Shown: positions 1 to 4,606 of the stretch, piece by piece | How positions within the stretch are numbered: position 1 is the stretch's first letter | Layout of the letters: every line of letters starts with the position of its first letter | Origin: Lachnospiraceae bacterium | GTDB lineage: Bacteria > Bacillota > Clostridia > Lachnospirales > Lachnospiraceae | Length of the DNA stretch: 6,054 nucleotides | Assembly: GCA_003447895.1 (NCBI GenBank) | Contig: DLYC01000228.1 | Location: 1-6,054, forward strand | Direction of reading: 5' to 3' | Program-made: the position numbers and the translations under genes | Notes under the pieces: generated by a model | The model's database searches: none | Seen by the model: the letters and a program-made list of their open reading frames with translations, nothing else | What the model was told of the DNA's origin: nothing

Positions 1-711
1 GGGGCCGGAGGCGCAGCGGAGGCGGACTGCCGGTTTATTCTGTCAACAATTCATGCCAGTAAAGGGCTGGAATATGATACTGTATATTTGATGGATGTGC
101 TGGACGGGATTTTCCCGGAGGAGGTGCCGGCGAGCACCAGGTACATGTCAAAAGAGGAACGCCGGTCATTTGAAGAAGAGAGGCGGCTGTTCTATGTGGG
201 AATGACAAGAGCGCGGAATAAGCTGTGTGTGTTTACCACGGATGCGAAGTCGGTGCTGACGGACGAACTGTTCGGCGCGGGCAGTGTGAAGCGGGCGGAA
301 GCTGAGAAAGCAGCCGCAGCGCGCGGAAATGGTTCGGCGCTGCGCGGAAGCGGTTCGGCCGCGTCGCGCGGGAGCGGCTCGGCATCGCGCGGGAGTGGCT
401 CGGCGGCGCGCGCAGGCTCGCTAAGGAAAGAAAGCGCGCGGAAGGCCAGAAAGGCCTTCGAGGGAACCGCCGCGGAGGCGGGACGCGGAGGAGCGGGAAG
501 CTCCGCCTCCGGCTCCGGTCACGGAAAAGTCTCCGCGGCCAAGCTGGCCGCGTATGCGAGGAAACTTCAGCCCGGGCAGAGGGTTATCCATGTGGTGTAT
601 GGTTTTGGCATGGTGGTGAGCCAGGACGGGAAGCGCGTGCGGATCCGCTTTGAGGACGACGAGCGGGTCATGGATATCGGCACGCTTTACCGTAAGAAGC
701 TTTTGAGATGA
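1..711 (+). CDS. UvrD/PcrA-type superfamily 1 DNA helicase, C-terminal part (5' truncated by window)
   Basis: The frame is open from base 1 and gives 236 residues ending at TGA 709-711; the start codon and motifs I-IV lie upstream of the window. Residues 16-26 (TIHASKGLEYD) are SF1A helicase motif V and residues 58-75 (EEERRLFYVGMTRARNKL) are motif VI with the arginine finger, so this is the end of the 2A/2B helicase core. A low-complexity Arg/Gly/Ser/Ala/Lys linker follows (about residues 100-178), then a C-terminal module of about 45 residues (PGQRVIHVVYGFGMVVS and on) that fits the Tudor-like tail of PcrA/UvrD, known in that family to contact RNA polymerase. Family members are 3'-to-5' ATP-driven DNA translocases acting in repair and replication. 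PcrA is the likeliest identity in a Firmicute, but another UvrD-like paralogue cannot be excluded without the N-terminus, so no symbol is given. The unusual point is the length and repetitiveness of the linker. Confidence 0.92.
   Translation, partial: GAGGAAEADCRFILSTIHASKGLEYDTVYLMDVLDGIFPEEVPASTRYMSKEERRSFEEERRLFYVGMTRARNKLCVFTTDAKSVLTDELFGAGSVKRAEAEKAAAARGNGSALRGSGSAASRGSGSASRGSGSAARAGSLRKESARKARKAFEGTAAEAGRGGAGSSASGSGHGKVSAAKLAAYARKLQPGQRVIHVVYGFGMVVSQDGKRVRIRFEDDERVMDIGTLYRKKLLR
322..408 (+). repeat. In-frame tandem repeats encoding RGSGSA-type units in the helicase linker
   Basis: Four consecutive in-frame units of 21-24 bases begin with CGCGG and encode RGNGSAL, RGSGSAAS, RGSGSAS and RGSGSAA. 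The copies differ mainly at third codon positions, so they are old enough to have drifted while the reading frame and composition were kept. The product would be a flexible, positively charged linker between helicase motif VI and the Tudor-like tail. Confidence 0.85.
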
Positions 712-716
712 TCTAT

Positions 717-722
717 GGGAGG
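717..722 (+). promoter_or_regulatory. Ribosome binding site deciding the asparaginase start
   Basis: GGGAGG lies 6 bases before ATG 729. The frame also contains an upstream ATG at 708, which overlaps the helicase stop as ATGA but has no comparable Shine-Dalgarno sequence in front of it. Position 729 also gives the usual family N-terminus, with the TGGT motif starting at residue 10. The downstream ATG is therefore preferred. Confidence 0.8.
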
Positions 723-728
723 ACAGGC

Positions 729-1724
729 ATGAGTAAAAGAGTGCTGATCATGAATACGGGAGGAACTCTTGCCTCGGTGGCAAAGGAGCACGGGCTGACG
801 CCGGGACTTACGACGGAATCGATGGAGCGGGAACTTCATATTGTGGCGGGGGAGGCACAGCTGTCGATGCAGGAGTTTTCGTCGCTGGACAGCGCCAACA
901 TTTTCCCGGAGGATTGGGCCCGGCTGGCGCAGGAGATCAGCCGCCAGAGGGTATTTTTTGACGGAATTGTGGTGATTCATGGTACGGATACGCTGGCTTA
1001 TACGTCATCTATGTTATCATACATGCTTCAAAATATAGGCATCCCGGTAGTGATCACCGGAAGCCAGCTGTCGATCTCGAACCCGGTGGCGGACGCGATG
1101 GAGAATCTGCGGTGCGCGATCTATATGGCGCAGAGCGGGTGCGCGGGGGTGTTCGTGGCTTTTAACCGGAAGGTGATGCTGGGATGCAGGGCGTCCAAAG
1201 TGCGGTCGCTGAGTTTTGACGCGTTTGACAGCATTAACTGCGAGAATGTGGCCGAGATCAGCTCGATCGGGATGAAGATCAATAAGCGGATCCTGCCGCA
1301 GAAGCGGGGCGTTTTCCGGCTGCAGGACCGCTACTGCGCGGACGTCGCGGTCATCAAGCTGTTTCCGGGAATCCACAGGGAAGTGCTGCGGATGTATGCG
1401 GAGAGGGGATACAGGGCCTTTTACATCGAGGCGTTCGGGCTCGGCGGGATGCCGTTTCTGCGGCATGATTTTATCAGCGAGATCCGCGGGCTGACCGAGC
1501 AGGGAATGACCTTCCTTGTCGGGACGCAGTGCCGGTTCGAGGGAAGCAGCCTCGAGGTCTACGAGACCGGGCGCCGCGCGCTGGAGGCGGGCGTCATTCA
1601 GGCCTACGATATGACGACGGAGGCGGCGGTCACGAAGCTGATGTGGGTGCTTGGCCAGACGGAGGACCCGCAGGAGATTCGGGAGTATTTTCACCTGAGT
1701 TTGTGCGGGGAGGTGTCGGTCTGA
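729..1724 (+). CDS. ansA: Type I (cytoplasmic) L-asparaginase
   Basis: This 331-residue protein would hydrolyse L-asparagine to L-aspartate and ammonia in the cytoplasm. The N-terminal domain carries the TGGTLAS signature (residues 10-16, nucleophile Thr13) and the second active-site motif HGTDTLAYT (84-92, Thr86 and Asp87), with Ser53 in the substrate-binding loop and Lys157 (ASKVRS) as the expected catalytic lysine. The smaller C-terminal domain ends with MTTEAAVTKLMWVLGQ (295-310), typical of type I enzymes. There is no signal peptide, and the length fits the AnsA family (about 330-340 residues). It begins 17 bases after the helicase stop, and no terminator is visible between them, so read-through from the helicase is plausible. 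A glutaminase side activity or a tRNA amidotransferase GatD-like role is less likely, because the N-terminal extension of GatD is absent. Confidence 0.94.
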   Translation: MSKRVLIMNTGGTLASVAKEHGLTPGLTTESMERELHIVAGEAQLSMQEFSSLDSANIFPEDWARLAQEISRQRVFFDGIVVIHGTDTLAYTSSMLSYMLQNIGIPVVITGSQLSISNPVADAMENLRCAIYMAQSGCAGVFVAFNRKVMLGCRASKVRSLSFDAFDSINCENVAEISSIGMKINKRILPQKRGVFRLQDRYCADVAVIKLFPGIHREVLRMYAERGYRAFYIEAFGLGGMPFLRHDFISEIRGLTEQGMTFLVGTQCRFEGSSLEVYETGRRALEAGVIQAYDMTTEAAVTKLMWVLGQTEDPQEIREYFHLSLCGEVSV

Positions 1725-1787
1725 GGAGGCCGGGCGCGGACGGCGTGCAGTCTGAGGAGGCTTGCGGAAGACGTGTCAGTTTGAGGC
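1713..1787 (+). repeat. Degenerate direct repeats around the asparaginase stop codon
   Basis: Three related words follow one another: GTGTCGGTCTGAGGAGGC (1713-1730), GTGCAGTCTGAGGAGGC (1745-1761) and GTGTCAGTTTGAGGC (1773-1787), spaced 28-32 bases apart. The first copy contains the asparaginase stop codon TGA 1722-1724; the other two repeat the same TGAGG context in non-coding sequence. This looks like local duplication of the gene end, or a degenerate tandem repeat family. Confidence 0.65.
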
Positions 1788-1800
1788 TTCCGGCGGAAGC

Positions 1801-1874
1801 GGCGCAGTTGAGCTCAAAAGGTGGAAGCGAGGATTCGCCGGCGCCGGGGGTGGCGCGGTTGAGCCCAAAGGGTG
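1801..1874 (+). repeat. Imperfect 23-base direct repeat in the asparaginase-HD gap
   Basis: Bases 1801-1823 and 1852-1874 match at 20 of 23 positions, starting GGCGC(A/G)GTTGAGC and ending (A/G)GGTG; the copies are 51 bases apart. The intervening sequence is G+C-rich and contains the palindrome CGCCGGCG. The first copy holds the self-complementary word TTGAGCTCAA. No promoter or terminator is evident in the 1725-1908 gap. Confidence 0.7.
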
Positions 1875-1895
1875 CAATGGATATTGATTGGCGAC

Positions 1896-1903
1896 AGGGA
1901 GGG
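1896..1903 (+). promoter_or_regulatory. Ribosome binding site for the HD-domain gene
   Basis: AGGGAGGG ends 5 bases before ATG 1909. An in-frame TTG at 1888 has no such site and would add seven residues, MATGRVE, that are themselves encoded by the Shine-Dalgarno region. The ATG is therefore the better start. Confidence 0.8.
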
Positions 1904-1908
1904 TCGAA

Positions 1909-2373
1909 ATGAGCAGGTTAAAGGAAATCAGAGCAGTTGTTAACAATGAACTCAATAAGATGGAGAATGCCGACAAGCGCACAGGGGCCATTAATCATCT
2001 TTACGGGGTGTCGCTGGCCGCAACAATGATCGCGAAGAAGCGCGGGCAGGATCCGGAGCTCGCCGCAATGGCAGCTATGATGCATGATCTCCATGCCTAT
2101 CGATCGGGATCGTATGACGATCACGCGCACAAAGGGGCAGAGCTTGCCCGGGAGATTCTCGGGAAACTCGGACTGACGAATGATGCGGAGACGAATGTGA
2201 TCTGCTCCGCGATTTATCATCACGATGACAAGCTTGTCATTGACGGACCGATGGACGAGGTGCTCAAAGACGCAGACGTTATACATCACTGCATGAATGA
2301 CCTGTCTAAGCCCGTGAAGGACAAGGAAAAGGCACGCTTTGAGGCGCTGTGCAAAGAATTTGGAATGGAATAA
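1909..2373 (+). CDS. Small HD-domain protein, probable metal-dependent phosphohydrolase
   Basis: The product has 154 residues and consists almost entirely of an HD domain. The expected metal ligands are visible in order: His30 (NHLYGVS), the His59-Asp60 doublet (AAMMHDLHAY), His74, His104/His105 (IYHHDDK) and Asp121/Asp123 (KDADVIHH). The extra histidines between the HD doublet and the last Asp fit a binuclear metal site. HD enzymes are mostly phosphomonoesterases or phosphodiesterases acting on nucleotides, (p)ppGpp or cyclic dinucleotides; the substrate here cannot be deduced. It has no sensor, GGDEF or synthetase domain, no signal peptide and no membrane segment, so it is probably cytoplasmic. 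The next gene starts 21 bases downstream, suggesting co-transcription with an ATPase. Fold and metal binding are well supported; the specific reaction is unknown. Confidence 0.88.
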   Translation: MSRLKEIRAVVNNELNKMENADKRTGAINHLYGVSLAATMIAKKRGQDPELAAMAAMMHDLHAYRSGSYDDHAHKGAELAREILGKLGLTNDAETNVICSAIYHHDDKLVIDGPMDEVLKDADVIHHCMNDLSKPVKDKEKARFEALCKEFGME

Positions 2374-2394
2374 GAGCGGCGTGGAGGAACCGGT

Positions 2395-3117
2395 ATGATA
2401 AGCGAACAGCTGATACGGGAAGTGCGGATCGACTGGTGTAAAATAGAAGAAGGAAGTTATCTGCGAAGGATTCCTGCGATCAGCGGCGTGGAAAGAATAG
2501 AGTTTGACCGGCCTGTGACTTTCTTTGTCGGGGAGAACGGAAGCGGGAAATCAACGCTGCTGGAGGCAATCGCCATTGCCTGCGGGTTCAATCCGGAGGG
2601 GGGAACAAGAAATTACAGTTTTTCGACGTATGATTCGCATTCGGAGCTCTGTCATGCGATCCGGCTGACGCGAGGGGTGCGACGGATCGGATGGGGGTAT
2701 TTCCTGCGGGCGGAGAGCTTTTACAATGTGGCGACGATGGAAGAAGAGTACAGCAGGGGACCGGGCGGCAGGCCGCAGCACTTTCATGAGAAATCGCATG
2801 GGGAGAGTTTTTTGGCGCTGGTGCAGAGCAGTTTCCGCCCCGGGGGGCTCTATCTTTTGGATGAGCCGGAGGCGGCCCTTTCGCCGCAGCGTCAGCTGAC
2901 ACTTCTGATGGAGATCGACAGGTGTGCGAAGGGGGGCGCGCAGTTTCTTGTCGCGACGCATTCGCCGATTCTGCTGGGGCTGCCGGGGGCGGAGATCCTG
3001 AGCTTCGATGGGGGCGCGGTGCAGCCGTGTGCGTATGAGGAGACGGACAGCTATCAGGTGACGGAGATGTTTATCAATAACCGGGAGCAGCTGCTGAGGA
3101 GGCTGCTGGAGGAGTGA
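2395..3117 (+). CDS. Compact ABC/SMC-like AAA ATPase (resembles COG3910 predicted ATPases)
   Basis: This 240-residue soluble ATPase has the Walker A motif GENGSGKST at 46-54, a signature-like SHGES at 134-138, the Walker B motif LYLLDEPEAALSP at 152-164 (Asp156, Glu157) and the H-loop THSP at 188-191. That is the order of an ABC/SMC-type nucleotide-binding domain, and the insert between Walker A and the signature is too short for a coiled coil. The whole protein is the ATPase domain, with no transmembrane, Toprim or nuclease part, which matches stand-alone predicted ATPases of the COG3910 type. Their cellular role is not established; dimerisation and DNA or partner-protein engagement are inferences from the fold. 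The start is set by GGAGG (2383-2387), 7 bases before ATG 2395. It lies 21 bases after the HD gene and probably shares its transcript. It is not a transporter subunit, since no permease is adjacent. Confidence 0.9.
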   Translation: MISEQLIREVRIDWCKIEEGSYLRRIPAISGVERIEFDRPVTFFVGENGSGKSTLLEAIAIACGFNPEGGTRNYSFSTYDSHSELCHAIRLTRGVRRIGWGYFLRAESFYNVATMEEEYSRGPGGRPQHFHEKSHGESFLALVQSSFRPGGLYLLDEPEAALSPQRQLTLLMEIDRCAKGGAQFLVATHSPILLGLPGAEILSFDGGAVQPCAYEETDSYQVTEMFINNREQLLRRLLEE

Positions 3118-3120
3118 GTG

Positions 3121-3335
3121 GAGGGGGGAGGCCTTCTCTGTGGTTGTGGAGTGGGGGGCTGGGCAGTTAAGGGCGAGTTGGTGGCCTGTGGGGCCGGGCG
3201 TTTGGGCTGAGAAGCGGTGTCGGGGTGAGTTGGTGGCCTGTGGGGCCGGGGCGAAAGAATCTTCTCTCGGCTTGCGGAGTGGAGGGGAGCCTGGGCTGGA
3301 GCGTTTGGGCTGAGAGGCGGTGGCGGGGCGAGTTG
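3121..3335 (+). repeat. Interleaved G-rich tandem repeats (units A, B, C)
   Basis: Unit A is an exact 24-base direct repeat at 3175-3198 and 3227-3250 (GAGTTGGTGGCCTG...GGGCCGGG). Unit B is a 35-base repeat at 3198-3232 and 3301-3335, identical at 32 positions, starting GCGTTTGGGCTGAGA. Unit C is a looser repeat at 3133-3164 and 3261-3296, starting CTTCTCT and containing TTG(T/C)GGAGTGG. The order is C-A-B-A-C-B, then only the first bases of a third A (GAGTTG, 3330-3335) before the sequence changes character. This is a decayed compound tandem array without the uniform repeat/spacer structure of a CRISPR. Confidence 0.85.
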
Positions 3336-3369
3336 TCCCCCATGGAAAGCGACGAAGAAATCATGAAAT

Positions 3370-3399
3370 TTGTCAGATTGGGTAAAACCGGCACATAAA
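3370..3399 (+). promoter_or_regulatory. Weak candidate sigma-A-type promoter inside the element
   Basis: TTGTCA (3370-3375, 5 of 6 to the -35 consensus) and CATAAA (3394-3399, 4 of 6 to the -10) are 18 bases apart. Transcription would start near 3406, which is the first base of the long hairpin. The match is only moderate and such pairs arise by chance in A+T-rich DNA. Confidence 0.25.
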
Positions 3400-3405
3400 T
3401 AGATA

Positions 3406-3492
3406 CTGTCCCCCATTTCACCGGAAATCATGCTCGACATAGCGGTAAAAACGAGCCGTAATTTCGATTTCCAATTTTCCGATGGGGGACAG
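3406..3492 (+). other. Long imperfect hairpin with three stacked stems
   Basis: The outer stem pairs CTGTCCCCCAT (3406-3416) with ATGGGGGACAG (3482-3492), 11 bp. After an internal loop (3417-3422 opposite 3473-3481), GGAAATC (3423-3429) pairs with GATTTCC (3466-3472), 7 bp. Further in, GCTCG (3432-3436) pairs with CGAGC (3452-3456), 5 bp. All paired bases are Watson-Crick matches. There is no T-run after the stem, so it is not a classical intrinsic terminator. It could be a REP-like DNA hairpin or a structured RNA. Confidence 0.65.
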
Positions 3493-3586
3493 ACGGATCA
3501 AAAATGGATTCTTAGCCCAATAGAGCAACCGGAGCCAGGCTTTCTCAGCTCAACAGTTCAACTTGAGCCGTAGAGATGTCAAATTT

Positions 3587-3614
3587 CCTCCCCGTGTCCA
3601 TGACACGAGGGAGG
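3587..3614 (+). promoter_or_regulatory. Leader hairpin 1 upstream of the lipoprotein operon
   Basis: CCTCCCCGTGTC (3587-3598) pairs with GACACG-A-GGGAGG (3602-3614), giving 12 base pairs with one bulged A (3608) and a 3-base loop. No T-run follows, so an intrinsic terminator is unlikely. The 3' arm contains a Shine-Dalgarno-like GGGAGG, which would be masked when the stem forms. The regulatory role is inferred only from the structure and its position about 110 bases before the start codon. Confidence 0.5.
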
Positions 3615-3644
3615 CCAACCAAATGACACTATAAATCAGCACCG

Positions 3645-3681
3645 GATCTCCTTCCTCCAAGCCTTGGCACGGAGGGAGATC
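3645..3681 (+). promoter_or_regulatory. Leader hairpin 2, similar to hairpin 1
   Basis: GATCTC (3645-3650) pairs with GAGATC (3676-3681), and CCTCC (3654-3658) with GGAGG (3671-3675). The two stems are separated by a CTT bulge (3651-3653), and a 12-base apical loop closes the structure. Like hairpin 1 it has a TTCCTCC 5' arm and a CACG(G)AGGGAG-like 3' arm. It matches no riboswitch consensus I recognise. Confidence 0.45.
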
Positions 3682-3706
3682 ACAGAAACGCAAAGGCGGA
3701 AATTAC

Positions 3707-3712
3707 GAGAGG
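3707..3712 (+). promoter_or_regulatory. Ribosome binding site of the lipoprotein gene, long spacing
   Basis: GAGAGG ends 10 bases before ATG 3723, longer than the 5-7 bases seen for the other genes here. The next in-frame Met (residue 25) would remove most of the signal peptide, so 3723 remains the only reasonable start. Confidence 0.6.
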
Positions 3713-3722
3713 AAAATCTAGT

Positions 3723-4580
3723 ATGGGTAACAAAATTTATGAAAAAATCTCAAAGACATGGAAAAACGCAAAGCAGGCTCTTCTGATCGTCTGCATGGCA
3801 GTAATGGTCCTGGCGCTCGCCGGCTGTGGCTCGACCCCGAAGGCGGATAATAATTCTGCGCCGGCAGACGCCAATGCCGCGGCTGAGGACGGAGGCGCTG
3901 CCGCGGAGGACGGCTCCGCAGAAGTTAAAGAGTCAGAGGACGCCGCTGCCACCCCTGCAGCCAATGACGCTGCCGCTGAGGACGCCGACAACGCCGCAGA
4001 AGTCAAAGACTCTGACGCCACCGCAGAAGCCCCCGAAGCCAAAGCGGCCGTAGACGCCAGCGAAACTGTCGGATACACAGTCACAATGGAAAAGAGCTAC
4101 CGGCGCGACACGGAAGACGGCGACAAAGAAGTTGCTAAAATAGTGTGCACAAATGCAAGTGGAGAAACCGTCTGGGAGAAGGAAATCCTGAGCATGCACG
4201 GAGTGACGGAACTGGAGCAGATCCAGGAGATAGGCCAGCGCGACGGTGTCTATTACTTTAACTGGTCCGGCACAGTCACGGCGCTCAGCTTAAAGGACGG
4301 AAGCGAGCTGTGGAAGAATCCGGATTTTACCGGGGCATCGATTCAGAGCGCTTTCACGGATGATGGCAGGATTCTTCTGTGCGGCTACTACGGTCCCGCC
4401 CTGTTTGTATGTGACACGAACGGAAAGACGATCAAAATGATTCCGGAAATTGAAGACTGGTATTGGCCTTATGAGCTGAAGATCGTAGACGGATATGCGG
4501 AAATTAAGTTTGATAATGCAGAAGGAGAAGGAATCGCCAGAGTTAACCTCGAGACTTACGAGTATGAGCTGGTGCGCTGA
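3723..4580 (+). CDS. Lipoprotein with acidic Ala-rich spacer and PQQ/WD-like beta-propeller-type domain
   Basis: The product has 285 residues. A basic N-region (to about residue 17), a hydrophobic stretch (19-33) and the lipobox LAGC with Cys35 give a type II signal peptide, so the mature protein is predicted to be tethered to the outer face of the membrane. Residues 36-115 are a low-complexity Ala/Glu/Asp spacer with repeated AAAEDG and AEVK(E/D)S units. From about 118 to the end is a beta-rich domain with repeated turns of the kind DGxxLW: NASGETVWEKEI (144-155), LKDGSELWKNP (190-200), DTNGKTIKMI (231-240) and NLETYEYELVR (275-285). This resembles PQQ-like/WD propeller blades, but only about four are present, too few for a usual closed 7-8-blade propeller. 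The FHA-ABC gene starts 26 bases later, suggesting one operon. A ligand-sensing or partner-binding role for that transporter is inference. Confidence 0.88.
   Translation: MGNKIYEKISKTWKNAKQALLIVCMAVMVLALAGCGSTPKADNNSAPADANAAAEDGGAAAEDGSAEVKESEDAAATPAANDAAAEDADNAAEVKDSDATAEAPEAKAAVDASETVGYTVTMEKSYRRDTEDGDKEVAKIVCTNASGETVWEKEILSMHGVTELEQIQEIGQRDGVYYFNWSGTVTALSLKDGSELWKNPDFTGASIQSAFTDDGRILLCGYYGPALFVCDTNGKTIKMIPEIEDWYWPYELKIVDGYAEIKFDNAEGEGIARVNLETYEYELVR
3897..4019 (+). repeat. Duplicated segment in the lipoprotein spacer
   Basis: Residues 59-74 (AAAEDGSAEVKESEDA) and 83-99 (AAAEDADNAAEVKDSDA) are imperfect copies about 24 residues (72 bases) apart. The underlying DNA is also similar (GCAGAAGT(T/C)AAAGA), so the spacer appears to have grown by tandem duplication followed by drift. 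A third AAAED unit lies just upstream at residues 52-56. Confidence 0.6.
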
Positions 4581-4606
4581 AGCCATTGATGCAGAAGGGA
4601 AGGACC

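Larger units (their letters stand above)
3333..3492. mobile_element. Possible small non-autonomous or REP-like element bounded by TTGTCCCCCAT / ATGGGGGACAG
   Basis: The 10-base word TGTCCCCCAT occurs at 3334-3343 and 3407-3416 in direct orientation, and as its exact reverse complement at 3482-3491. The outer pair would bound a 158-base segment with inverted ends, in which a second word, GAAATCATG, is also duplicated (3357-3365 and 3424-3432). The left end falls exactly where a copy of the preceding tandem repeat stops. From memory, GGGGACAG-type ends are common near IS200-like/RAYT transposase genes in Firmicutes; no transposase is present here, so mobility is an inference. A folded non-coding RNA is the alternative. 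Confidence 0.45.
3118..3722. other. 605-base non-coding region with three distinct parts
   Basis: No convincing gene is seen on either strand. From left to right it holds a G-rich block of interleaved repeats (3121-3335), an A+T-richer element with three copies of TGTCCCCCAT or its complement (3333-3492), a short stretch with only a weak 6-bp hairpin (GCTCAA 3548-3553 with TTGAGC 3563-3568), and a leader with two stronger hairpins (3587-3614 and 3645-3681) before the lipoprotein gene. The base composition changes abruptly near 3335. No hairpin followed by a T-run was found, so where ATPase transcription ends is unclear. Confidence 0.75.

Noticed and set aside
1017..1694. 225-codon antisense frame opposite the asparaginase gene
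   Set aside because: It is a shadow frame of a well-supported gene. The predicted protein is rich in Arg/His/Pro without a recognisable domain, as expected for the complement of G+C-rich coding DNA.
1529..1912. 127-codon + strand frame across the asparaginase end and the following gap
   Set aside because: It overlaps the conserved C-terminus of the asparaginase out of frame, has no domain, and its downstream part is the degenerate repeat region.
3121..3335. CRISPR array
   Set aside because: The repeats are of three different kinds with unequal spacing and no unique spacers of constant length, and no cas gene is present.
3054..3440. Antisense frames in the ATPase-lipoprotein gap (3054-3440 and 3167-3421)
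   Set aside because: They are Pro/Ala/Ser-rich translations of the G-rich repeat block that continue into the hairpin element, with no conserved motif.
3623..3634. Three-codon leader peptide (MTL) after GGGAGG
   Set aside because: The Shine-Dalgarno-like sequence is better explained as a hairpin arm, and a three-codon frame cannot be supported from sequence alone.
3630..3635. TATAAA as a -10 box for the lipoprotein operon
   Set aside because: There is no -35-like hexamer 16-18 bases upstream and no extended -10 TG, so a promoter here is not supported.
3587..3681. Intrinsic terminators or a known riboswitch in the lipoprotein leader
   Set aside because: Neither hairpin is followed by a T-run. 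The ACGCAAAGGCGG word at about 3688-3700 recalls a c-di-GMP-I core only superficially; the other conserved segments are missing.
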